Below are positions 1 through 5,977 of a stretch of DNA of 8,075 nucleotides, piece by piece (position 1 is the stretch's first letter; every line of letters begins with the position of its first letter). This DNA comes from Methanobacteriota archaeon. GTDB taxonomy: Archaea > Halobacteriota > Syntropharchaeia > DAOWMC01. The DNA lies in assembly GCA_030643285.1 (NCBI GenBank), contig DAOWMC010000038.1, forward strand, positions 1-8,075, read 5' to 3'. Position numbers and translations under genes: made by a program. Under the pieces are notes generated by a model. It saw only the letters and a program-made list of their open reading frames with translations, was not told the DNA's origin and ran no database searches.

Positions 1-21
1 GATCATCAATTGGAAGGGCCT

Positions 22-672
22 TTATCCAAATATAAGATCTACGAGGCTTTTTAATATATTTAAGATCGTAGGGTAATTCGAACGGCTATTTGGGGCAATA
101 ATAGTGGTTGTATTATTATTTACAACAAAAATTTCCCTCACCGTAATTTCCGCATCCAAATATTCCTGTGCTGCAGCCCCATGGCAGCTAAAGCACAGAT
201 CTTCTGTCTTATTCCCATGAACAAAATGGACATCTTCTTTGTGGCAAATGTTGCACTCTTTATTTTCCGGTACAACTATATTGTCTTTCTCACCATGACA
301 CAGGCTACAATCTATAGGCGCATGGACACGGTGGATCGTATCATATGTAAGTATGTTTTCTTTGCCCCAACTTCCTATATGACAGCGTGTACACGTTTTT
401 ATGCCGTGTACCTCATTAATCTTCACAACATCTATCTTTCCACTTGATTCAAATTCGCTTCTATGGCACTTACAGGCACCCAATAGGCCTGGCATGTCCT
501 CCTTAGGTATTAGCGTAGCATGGCATTGATCACACATGAAAGAAGGGTGCCAACCTCCAAGAGTCGTCCCTTTTGGCATTTCTGGGATTACCCCCTCTCC
601 GCTACAAACCCCAATAACACATACGCTTAAGATTAATACTAAAATAAATTGCCCAAATAAGAAGGCCCTCAT
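22..672 (-). CDS. Small secreted multiheme c-type cytochrome (five CXXCH sites plus one CXCH)
   Basis: This 216-residue protein is probably an extracytoplasmic electron carrier. An N-terminal hydrophobic stretch (about residues 4-23, FLFGQFILVLILSVCVIGVC) reads as a signal peptide, and no other clear membrane span follows. Five canonical heme-attachment motifs are visible: CDQCH (47-51), CTRCH (94-98), CSLCH (122-126), CNICH (140-144) and CFSCH (160-164). A sixth site at 66-70 reads ACKCH, so the first Cys is displaced by one residue. Free His at 42, 89, 114, 117, 149 and 152 could be distal heme ligands. The last 50 residues carry no heme motif, are Asn/Thr-rich at 185-189, and end in a hydrophobic helix-like segment (about 201-215). 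The start is the only good one in front of the signal peptide, although its ribosome binding site is weak. The gene is divergent from the exported protein at 786 and lies near a heme biosynthesis operon. I do not recognise a specific named family; the redox partner is unknown. Confidence 0.9.
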   Translation of the reverse strand: MRAFLFGQFILVLILSVCVIGVCSGEGVIPEMPKGTTLGGWHPSFMCDQCHATLIPKEDMPGLLGACKCHRSEFESSGKIDVVKINEVHGIKTCTRCHIGSWGKENILTYDTIHRVHAPIDCSLCHGEKDNIVVPENKECNICHKEDVHFVHGNKTEDLCFSCHGAAAQEYLDAEITVREIFVVNNNTTTIIAPNSRSNYPTILNILKSLVDLIFG

Positions 673-785
673 AATACATAGTTTATCCTAATAAGGAATA
701 ATACTTGCGTTTTAAATAACAGTATGAATAGTTTTAAGTGATCTCTAAGCTATAATATGTATAACATCAATAGGGGGAAGGTAGA
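673..785. promoter_or_regulatory. Divergent intergenic region with candidate archaeal promoters
   Basis: This AT-rich spacer separates two diverging genes, so it should hold both promoters. TTTAAATA at 711-718 is TATA-box-like and near-palindromic. Read leftwards it would place transcription start around 686, a short leader for the cytochrome gene. Read rightwards it would start around 740. A second candidate, CTATAATATG at 750-759, could serve the plus-strand gene with a very short leader. GTTTTAA occurs twice, at 709-715 and 731-737, 22 bases apart. A purine-rich ribosome binding site (AGGGGGAAGG, 772-781) precedes the plus-strand gene. No clear BRE was identified, so box assignment is tentative. 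Confidence 0.4.
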
Positions 786-1979
786 GTGGCCATGAGAAAA
801 CCGATACTGTTTGTAATGGTGTGTTTGTTGATTCTCTCTATATCCATACCTTTGGTAAGTGCCGGGAGTCTTAAAAGCATCGTCGTCTCAGATGCATATG
901 GTCTTTCAAATTACACGTTACGGACAAACACCATTTTTCAGCCGGGCGACACGATAAATGTATATACACAGTTTAATGATGTAAACCATGACGGTTTTAT
1001 TTTCGCAGACTTTGTTTTTATAATTAAAGACCCAAAGGACAATTTTGTTGCCATGAGCCAGGAAGGAATTGAATATAGGGGTTACACAGAGGATACCTAT
1101 GTGCTTTACGCTTATGTAATCCCTGATTTCTGGGTTGATGGGAAATATAAAATGGAAATTTATGCTTATGATAGGGCCAATGTTTCAAAGATAAGGAGTC
1201 TTGAGGAGAGAGCGGAAAGAACCGACCCCGAAGATTTACTTGATGATGGAGATTTTGGTGATCTTAAAACGTTTTTTGAAACTGGTGGAAATGCCAATGG
1301 TATGGGGGCTGTAAAATCATATTCTGGTTCCAAAACGTATAGAACATATACAAGTTTTGTTGTGGAAAGAGAAGTTATCGAAAAACAGGAAGCAGATGAT
1401 GTTAATGAGACCATTTTACCCAAAAAACAAATGCCTAATTTTGTTGTAAACAGGCTGGATACAGATAAATTCAAGGTAGCACCAAACGAATCAATTTTAA
1501 TATCTGCCGAAGTGGAAAATACAGGGGCGGGTGGAACAAAAACCATCGAGATATATATTAATGGTAAAAAAGAAACTGAAAAGCCAGTTACCCTTGCCCG
1601 TAAAGAATCAAAGATAATTCAATTTCAGACAAAAAAAGAGCTCCCGGGCACATATAAAATCACAATACCCGACCAGAACGTTGTAAAGCTGTTCTTTGTC
1701 ATAGAACCATCATCCGAAAGCTCCAACTTAATAGTGGCTCCCCCAAAAGAGGAAAAATCAAAATTTAATTTTAGTTACGTGGGTATCATGATTGAGATGG
1801 TTATAGCAATAATGATATGGAACCATTATAGAAAAAGGGGAAAAAAGAGTATCGGTTTAGATCCTGATTGCATGCCAGATACGGATGTTGATGACAAAAG
1901 CCCGACACAATCCGATCATACCTGGTTTACCCAGTTGACAGAAGATCAACAGAACCAGTGGGATCGACCAGATCATTGA
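786..1979 (+). CDS. Exported, C-terminally membrane-anchored protein with CARDB-like domain
   Basis: The product is 397 residues of unknown function. Residues about 5-26 form a signal peptide with a likely cleavage near VSAG (24-27). Residues 28-130 are beta-rich, with PGDTINVY (53-60), DGFIFADFVFIIKDP (69-83) and DGKYKMEIYAYD (118-129), which look like an immunoglobulin-type fold. A charged linker (about 135-215) follows. Residues about 217-306 have the CARDB/NEW3-like pattern of adhesion and surface proteins: ILISAEVENTGAGGTKTIEI, then LPGTYKITI. A membrane span at about 331-346 ends in basic residues (YRKRGKK), leaving a roughly 50-residue acidic, Gln/Asp-rich tail inside the cell. Five N-glycosylation sequons (N42, N132, N207, N234, N328) all lie in the predicted outer part. 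The longest start is GTG at 786; ATG at 792 is equally plausible and better spaced from GGAAGGT. It may help hold surface or redox partners such as the divergent cytochrome, but that is inference. Confidence 0.85.
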   Translation: MAMRKPILFVMVCLLILSISIPLVSAGSLKSIVVSDAYGLSNYTLRTNTIFQPGDTINVYTQFNDVNHDGFIFADFVFIIKDPKDNFVAMSQEGIEYRGYTEDTYVLYAYVIPDFWVDGKYKMEIYAYDRANVSKIRSLEERAERTDPEDLLDDGDFGDLKTFFETGGNANGMGAVKSYSGSKTYRTYTSFVVEREVIEKQEADDVNETILPKKQMPNFVVNRLDTDKFKVAPNESILISAEVENTGAGGTKTIEIYINGKKETEKPVTLARKESKIIQFQTKKELPGTYKITIPDQNVVKLFFVIEPSSESSNLIVAPPKEEKSKFNFSYVGIMIEMVIAIMIWNHYRKRGKKSIGLDPDCMPDTDVDDKSPTQSDHTWFTQLTEDQQNQWDRPDH

Positions 1980-1984
1980 GGAAT

Positions 1985-1994
1985 ATTTTATATG
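1985..1994 (+). promoter_or_regulatory. Putative TATA box for the ahbD-hemA operon
   Basis: The sequence ATTTTATATG resembles an archaeal TATA box. Its centre is about 31 bases upstream of the ahbD ATG at 2021. Archaeal transcription usually starts about 22-27 bases downstream of the box, which puts the start at or just before the ATG. No Shine-Dalgarno-like purine run lies between 1995 and 2020 (it holds TATATAACTA directly before the ATG), so a leaderless or nearly leaderless transcript is likely. The 41-base gap after the upstream gene also leaves room for read-through. Confidence 0.4.
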
Positions 1995-2020
1995 CACGAA
2001 GTGACAGAAATATATAACTA

Positions 2021-3028
2021 ATGTTCTTACCGCGACTTTTATCATGGAATGTTACATATGAGTGTAATTTGAAGTGTGAGCACTGTTATATCGATGCTGT
2101 TGGTGTTGGAGGGGCGAAAAAGACCGAGCTTACCACAGAAGAGGGAAAGCGACTTTTGGATCAGATAGCTGAATTATCAAAAACAGTCGTCGTCTTAAGT
2201 GGTGGTGAGCCACTGCTCAGAAAGGATATATATGAACTGGCAGAGCATGGCACCAGAAATGGCCTTCGAATGGTGATGGGTACAAATGGCACGCTTATAG
2301 ATGACAAAATTGCAGAGAAACTTAAAGAATCCGGTGTTATGAGGGTTGGTATAAGTATTGACTCGATATACCCCGATACACATGATAGGTTCAGAGGGGA
2401 AAAAGGAGCATTTAAAAAGGCAATTGAAGGTGCAAAATCTTGTAAAAAAGCAGGGCTTAGCTTCCAGATTCATTCAACCGTTACAACCGCAAATTACGAC
2501 GAGATTGCAGAGCAGATAGATTTTTCAGTGGATCTGGGAGCCGATGCTTTTCATGTATTCTTTTTAGTTCCGACAGGAAGGGCAAAGGATCTGGTTGATA
2601 TAACGCCAGAACAGTATGAAAAGGCTCTACGTGCACTTGTTGAAAATCAAAAAGACTACCCCATAGAAGTAAAACCTGTCTGTGCTCCGCAATTTATGAG
2701 AATAGCATCTCAAAGGAAGGTCTTATCCAAGCTGGAGCGGTACACAAGAGGCTGTCTTGCCGGAACAAACTACTGCAGGATAAAACCCGATGGTGAGGTG
2801 AATCCCTGCCCGTATCTTCCGATAACCATTGGAAATGTTAAAGAAGAATCATTTGTTGATATCTGGAATAACTCAGAGGTATTTAAAACCCTTCGGGATT
2901 TTGATTCGCTTAAGGGTAGATGCGGTGCCTGTAGTTACAAGGATATATGTGGGGGTTGTCGAGCAAGGGCATATGCATATACCGATGATTATCTTGAGGA
3001 AGAGCCGTGGTGTGTTTATGAGCCGTAA
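2021..3028 (+). CDS. ahbD: Heme b synthase AhbD (radical SAM, SPASM-type), Fe-coproporphyrin III decarboxylase
   Basis: AhbD is the last enzyme of the siroheme-dependent heme pathway. It oxidatively decarboxylates the propionates at C2 and C4 of Fe-coproporphyrin III to vinyl groups, giving heme b in the cytoplasm. The 335-residue sequence opens with RLLSWNVTYECNLKCEHC, with the radical SAM CX3CX2C cysteines at 15, 19 and 22, and has GGEP at 61-64 for SAM binding. The C-terminal half carries Cys 245, 252, 263, 301, 304, 310, 313 and 331, fitting SPASM/twitch auxiliary Fe-S cluster sites. AhbD-like hallmarks are LTTEEGKRLLDQIA (37-50), GLRMVMGTNGTLID (81-94), LVPTGR (182-187), TRGCLAGTNYC (242-252) and the CGGCRARAYAYTDDYLEEEP tail. 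The related AhbC and NirJ typically read VVWNxTRRCNL here, so AhbD fits better. Location directly upstream of ahbA/ahbB agrees. It overlaps the next small ORF by 11 bases. Confidence 0.86.
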   Translation: MFLPRLLSWNVTYECNLKCEHCYIDAVGVGGAKKTELTTEEGKRLLDQIAELSKTVVVLSGGEPLLRKDIYELAEHGTRNGLRMVMGTNGTLIDDKIAEKLKESGVMRVGISIDSIYPDTHDRFRGEKGAFKKAIEGAKSCKKAGLSFQIHSTVTTANYDEIAEQIDFSVDLGADAFHVFFLVPTGRAKDLVDITPEQYEKALRALVENQKDYPIEVKPVCAPQFMRIASQRKVLSKLERYTRGCLAGTNYCRIKPDGEVNPCPYLPITIGNVKEESFVDIWNNSEVFKTLRDFDSLKGRCGACSYKDICGGCRARAYAYTDDYLEEEPWCVYEP

Positions 3029-3170
3029 TTGGGTAAGAAGGTGTAATTTTTATAAATCGAATCTTACAAAGAAAGAATGGAATCGGTACTTTACAGGGCA
3101 CTGGAATCTTTCTGGTGAAAAACAGGATAAGCATCTGGAAATGTTTCTTGAAGGGGGAATGGCAGTATGA
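3018..3170 (+). CDS. Small ORF (50 residues) translationally coupled between ahbD and the nuclease-like gene
   Basis: This ORF starts at ATG 3018, inside the last codons of ahbD, and ends in TGA at 3168-3170, overlapping the ATG of the next gene (ATGA). GGTG at 3009-3012, five bases before the ATG, is a fitting archaeal ribosome binding site. The 50-residue product is basic and aromatic-rich: MSRNWVRRCNFYKSNL at the start, KKEWNRYFTGHWNLSGEKQ in the middle, LEMFLEGGM near the end. It has three Trp, one Cys and no signal peptide or membrane span. Base composition resembles the heme genes rather than the AT-rich gene that follows. I do not recognise a family. It may be a real small protein of the heme operon, or what remains of a longer native gene cut by the insertion next door. 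Confidence 0.55.
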   Translation: MSRNWVRRCNFYKSNLTKKEWNRYFTGHWNLSGEKQDKHLEMFLEGGMAV

Positions 3171-4261
3171 ACGAAAGTCTTGTTCAATGGACTCTACTCA
3201 ATAATTTAGATTTTTTAGGAAAATCTTTAGATTTCAGTATTGCATCCAAAAAAGGACAAGAAATTACAACTGATTTCGGTAGAATTGATTTTATTGTTGA
3301 AGATTTCAATAAAAATCAACTTATTGTAGAGTTGGAAACTCTCCTTGATAACAAGAATAAATTAGATTATTGTTTTAATCAGGTTCTTAATTATAAGAAC
3401 ATTAGCTTTACAGATAAGACGAAATATTGTATCTTATATGCTTCTGAAACCAACAAGCGATCGAAGAAATTGATAGATGATTATGGTGGAGAAAACGATA
3501 TCTTAATTCGATCTTACTCACTTAATGATGTTAAATATCTGTATACAAAGACAGTTGAAAAATTAAGTCTAAGTTTCGGGTTGGCTTTACCCAAGCCAAA
3601 AAACTATACGATTTGTTATTTAAGATGGTTAAATAAAATTATGAGGCCATTTTATGATTTTTCAAAGGATACTTTGACGGCAGATGAATTGGCATATTAC
3701 TTCACCTCACCCAATACAACAAATTTCAATTGCTATTTGAGATTGGCTTTAGATTTTGAAATGATTGAACCTGGTGGAAGCTATTACTCAATTACCCCTG
3801 AAGGGAAAGAATATATAAATAATTTTAATCCAATTATATTTAACTCAACACCCCGACAACTTCCATCAATTGATTTAATTAATGAGCAAAAAAGATTGTT
3901 ACTTAAAATTTTAACAAATGGGAATTGGACGGTTCATAAGGTAAACATTTATTGGTTTTTAAGATTTATTGAAGTTACCAACGGCGAGTGGATACCAAAT
4001 TCCATAGATTTTGCCAAAGAAAAATTAGATTTGGTAAATGGTCTGTTTGGTGTTTCTTATAAAAAAAGAACGATGTATGAATTTCTTAAGTTTACGTACA
4101 ATTTTTGTATGGAGTTAAGGTTGGTTGATAGAATAAGGTCCGATGGAAGATATGATAGACTTTATCTCACTCCTTTAGGGGCGGAAGTTAATAATATCTT
4201 TAGCCTTGATTTGCAAACTAAAAAAAGCAGACTCAATTTAAATTTTAAGTATCTAGATTAA
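3167..4261 (+). CDS. AT-rich putative PD-(D/E)XK-like nuclease with two winged-helix-like segments
   Basis: The 364-residue product is not a recognised heme enzyme. Residues 38-76 resemble a PD-(D/E)XK nuclease core: GRIDFIVED (D41 on a beta-strand), then LIVELET (E55, E57), then QVLNY (Q72xxxY76). The spacing and QxxxY recall NucS-like and related nucleases, but the usual catalytic Lys is replaced, giving E-L-E, as in the BamHI-type ExE variant. Residues about 167-216 (LTADELAYYFT ... GGSYYSITPEGKEYI) and about 304-345 (LRLVDRIRSDGRYDRLYLTP) each end like a winged-helix domain with an LTPxG-type wing strand. DNA binding and cleavage are therefore plausible but unproven. Hand counts give 22-27% GC in three 60-base blocks against 45-48% in blocks of ahbD and hemA, so recent transfer is likely. 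GAAGGGGG at 3150-3157 is a good ribosome binding site. No methyltransferase, integrase or transposase is in the window. Alternatives are a solitary restriction-type or DNA-repair enzyme, a DNA-binding regulator, or a toxin-like defence gene. Confidence 0.7.
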   Translation: MNESLVQWTLLNNLDFLGKSLDFSIASKKGQEITTDFGRIDFIVEDFNKNQLIVELETLLDNKNKLDYCFNQVLNYKNISFTDKTKYCILYASETNKRSKKLIDDYGGENDILIRSYSLNDVKYLYTKTVEKLSLSFGLALPKPKNYTICYLRWLNKIMRPFYDFSKDTLTADELAYYFTSPNTTNFNCYLRLALDFEMIEPGGSYYSITPEGKEYINNFNPIIFNSTPRQLPSIDLINEQKRLLLKILTNGNWTVHKVNIYWFLRFIEVTNGEWIPNSIDFAKEKLDLVNGLFGVSYKKRTMYEFLKFTYNFCMELRLVDRIRSDGRYDRLYLTPLGAEVNNIFSLDLQTKKSRLNLNFKYLD

Positions 4262-4356
4262 TGAAGAGGTTAGGCGGTTACATAGAGGGTTATATTAAAA
4301 ATAATTGTGAAGTAATTTCTGAAATCCAAGAAGAGATTAAACGGCTACAAGGTTGA
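4261..4356 (+). CDS. Tiny ORF (31 residues) coupled to the nuclease-like gene by TAATG
   Basis: The ATG at 4261 shares its A with the TAA stop of the preceding gene (TAATG), an arrangement typical of translational re-initiation. The ORF ends in TGA at 4354-4356, 12 bases before ahbA. The product begins MKRLGGYIEGYIKNN and ends in a Glu/Lys-rich stretch likely to be helical (SEIQEEIKRLQG). It is too short to assign. It could be a real small partner of the nuclease-like protein, the severed tail of a native gene, or chance. The final GGTTGAGGGG doubles as the ribosome binding site of ahbA. Confidence 0.35.
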   Translation: MKRLGGYIEGYIKNNCEVISEIQEEIKRLQG

Positions 4357-4368
4357 GGGGCCAAATAC

Positions 4369-4833
4369 ATGAACTTAAACAAAACAGACAAAGAAATACT
4401 GAACGCTATCCAAACGAGCATACCACTTGTGAAAAACCCTTTTTTTGAGATAGGTGAAAAAATAGGCATCTCCGAAGACGATGTCATTAAAAGGCTAAAA
4501 CGATTAAAAGAAATTGGGGCTCTGCGAAGAATTGGTGCAACACTTAACAAGAAAGAGCTTGGGAAAGAAGGAACCCTTGTAACAATGAAAGTACCAGACG
4601 AAAAAATAGACACGGTTGCAGAGATCATCAACGCATATGACGAGGTAACTCATAATTACATACGCTCATCAGAGGATGGAAAGGTAGATTATAATCTATG
4701 GTTTACAATAACCGGAACAAAAGAGAAAATTGAACGCATAATCGAGGAAATTTCAAAAAAAGCAGATTATCCCCTGCTCAACCTTCCGGCAAATATTACA
4801 TTTAAGATTGGAGTAAAGTTTGATATAAAGTGA
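4369..4833 (+). CDS. ahbA: Siroheme decarboxylase subunit AhbA (Lrp/AsnC-like fold)
   Basis: With AhbB it forms the heterodimeric siroheme decarboxylase, which removes two acetate carboxyl groups at C12 and C18 of siroheme to give 12,18-didecarboxysiroheme. The 154-residue protein has the Lrp/AsnC architecture: an N-terminal helix-turn-helix (about 5-58, ending LKEIGALRRIGATL) and a C-terminal ligand-binding domain. Family signatures are IPLVKNPFFEIGE (18-30), VTHNYIR (93-99) and YNLWFTITG (108-116). A classical Lrp regulator lacks the PLxxxPF and VTHNYxR motifs, and adjacent paired paralogs in a heme operon settle the assignment. GAGGGG at 4355-4360 lies eight bases before the ATG. The gene is followed after 16 bases by ahbB. 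Known AhbA/AhbB proteins bind the tetrapyrrole in the Lrp-like domain; DNA binding by this one is not shown. Confidence 0.92.
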   Translation: MNLNKTDKEILNAIQTSIPLVKNPFFEIGEKIGISEDDVIKRLKRLKEIGALRRIGATLNKKELGKEGTLVTMKVPDEKIDTVAEIINAYDEVTHNYIRSSEDGKVDYNLWFTITGTKEKIERIIEEISKKADYPLLNLPANITFKIGVKFDIK

Positions 4834-4835
4834 CC

Positions 4836-4852
4836 AAAGGTGATTAAAGGTG
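4836..4852 (+). promoter_or_regulatory. Ribosome binding site deciding the GTG start of ahbB
   Basis: AAAGGTGA at 4836-4843 matches the archaeal anti-Shine-Dalgarno sequence and lies six bases before GTG at 4850. The start codon is itself part of a second AAAGGTG copy (4846-4852), so the motif is repeated ten bases apart. There is no in-frame ATG near the expected N-terminus (SNLDKIDERLIELL), which supports GTG as the start. Confidence 0.7.
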
Positions 4853-5296
4853 TCAAATCTGGATAAAATCGATGAAAGGCTTATCGAACTCTTGCATGAT
4901 ATACCACTTACGAAAAGGCCATTTAAGGAGATTTCAAAGTCTCTGGATATAACTGAAAAAAAGGTTATATCAAGAATTAAAAAGTTGATCAACGAAGGTA
5001 AAATTCGAAGATTTGGAGGTTTGATCGCTCACAGGGCAATTGGTATAACTGCAAACGCAATGTGTATGTGGAAGGTCTCAGAAGATAAAGTAGAAGAGAT
5101 TGGTAAAATAATGGTTTCTTTTGATGAGGTGACGCATTGCTATGAGCGTAAAAATCCATGGGGATACAATGTATTTACGATGGTTCACGGCTATGAGAAA
5201 AAAGAGTGTAAAGAGGTTATAGAAAGGATATCACAGGCAACCGGTATAGTTGATTATAGTATAATGTTTAGCGATAGAGAGCTAAAGAAGGTCTGA
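4850..5296 (+). CDS. ahbB: Siroheme decarboxylase subunit AhbB (Lrp/AsnC-like fold)
   Basis: This is the partner of AhbA in siroheme decarboxylation. The 148-residue protein has the same layout as AhbA: a helix-turn-helix region (about 4-57, ending INEGKIRRFGG) and a C-terminal alpha/beta domain. Marker motifs are IPLTKRPFKEIS (18-29), FGGLIAHRAIG (55-65), VTHCYER (94-100) and YNVFTMVHG (106-114). The VTHCYER version with a basic and polar cluster is typical of AhbB, while AhbA reads VTHNYIR. Within the window AhbA and AhbB are clearly paralogous, sharing the PLxKxPF, IRR/LRR-x-G and DEVTHxY segments, which points to an old duplication. Translation starts at GTG with a strong ribosome binding site. 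The stop is six bases before the next gene. Confidence 0.92.
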   Translation: MSNLDKIDERLIELLHDIPLTKRPFKEISKSLDITEKKVISRIKKLINEGKIRRFGGLIAHRAIGITANAMCMWKVSEDKVEEIGKIMVSFDEVTHCYERKNPWGYNVFTMVHGYEKKECKEVIERISQATGIVDYSIMFSDRELKKV

Positions 5297-5302
5297 TTTT
5301 TA

Positions 5303-5977
5303 ATGTTACCGCTCATATTAAACCTAAAAAATAAAAAGGTTGTAATATTTGGTGGTGGATCAGTTGGTGAGCGTAAAGCAAAGCTCTTTTCAGCACATTC
5401 CGATACCGTCGTTGTGAGCAGGGAATTCACCGATGATCTCAAAAAGCTGGGAAAAACCGGAAAGGTTGAACTGATAAGGGATGATCTAACCGAATTTGAT
5501 AAGTACTTAAAAGATGCTTTTATCGTGATACCGGCAACAAGCGATAAAGATTTGAATGTGAGGATCGCTGATAAAGCACGGGATTGTGAAAAGCTTGTCA
5601 ATACGGTTGATGAATTAGGCGATGTTGTTGTACCCTCTGTAATCTCAAAAGGAGACATCCTGATAAGCATATCGACGCTTGGCAAAAGCCCCGGAATGTG
5701 TAAATTCATAAGAAAACAGATAGAAGAAGAGATTGGTGATGCACATTCATCCATGGTCAGGCTACAGGAGGAGGTTAGAAACCTGCTCAAAGAAAGGGTG
5801 GATGATCAGAAGGTCCGTGAAAAAATACTCTGGGAAATTTTAGAAGATGAAACTGTATGGAAAGATTTATTGGAATCCTATGACAAAACATATAGTAGTG
5901 TTCTAAAACTCATCGAGAGGGGTAGATTTGACAGAAATAACAAGTATGCTGGTAACCCATGTAAAGGCAAACGTTAG
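5303..5977 (+). CDS. sirC: Precorrin-2 dehydrogenase (Met8/SirC family; possible sirohydrochlorin ferrochelatase)
   Basis: It oxidises precorrin-2 to sirohydrochlorin with NAD+, feeding siroheme to AhbA/AhbB. Some family members also insert iron. The 224-residue protein begins with a Rossmann fold, LNLKNKKVVIFGGGSVGERK (6-25), with the dinucleotide loop GGGSVGERKA at 17-26. PATSDKDLN (77-85) and VNTVDELGDVVVPSV (99-113) follow; D103 aligns by motif with the catalytic Asp of Met8/CysG. ISTLGKSPG (123-131) is the conserved SxxGxSP-type loop. Residues about 135-207 form a helical C-terminal domain. The last 17 residues (208-224) are encoded across the start of hemA and look unlike conserved sequence. 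The ribosome binding site AAGAAGGT lies at about 5285-5292. Whether it is a chelatase cannot be decided here. Confidence 0.9.
   Translation: MLPLILNLKNKKVVIFGGGSVGERKAKLFSAHSDTVVVSREFTDDLKKLGKTGKVELIRDDLTEFDKYLKDAFIVIPATSDKDLNVRIADKARDCEKLVNTVDELGDVVVPSVISKGDILISISTLGKSPGMCKFIRKQIEEEIGDAHSSMVRLQEEVRNLLKERVDDQKVREKILWEILEDETVWKDLLESYDKTYSSVLKLIERGRFDRNNKYAGNPCKGKR

Noticed and set aside
20..28. Lipobox making the cytochrome a lipoprotein
   Set aside because: IGVC (20-23) lacks the small residue needed just before the Cys, so an ordinary signal peptide is preferred.
1166..1546. 126-codon minus-strand open frame inside the exported-protein gene
   Set aside because: It lies wholly within a well-supported gene, its product is a Ser/Leu-rich antisense-type composition with no recognisable domain, and there is no sign of its own promoter or ribosome binding site.
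2021..3028. AhbC or NirJ instead of AhbD
   Set aside because: The C-terminal CGGCRARAYA...EEP tail, GLRMVMGTNGTLID and TRGCLAGTNYC fit AhbD, and the usual VVWNxTRRCNL opening of AhbC/NirJ is absent. A profile search would settle it.
4289..4300. TATA-like TTATATTAAAAA as an internal promoter for ahbA
   Set aside because: It lies about 70 bases before ahbA in AT-rich sequence where such matches are expected by chance; there is no supporting context.
4369..5296. Two Lrp/AsnC-family transcription regulators in tandem
   Set aside because: Both have the helix-turn-helix fold, but the PLxxxPF, VTHxYxR and YNxxFT motifs, the pairing and the heme-gene context identify siroheme decarboxylase subunits AhbA and AhbB.
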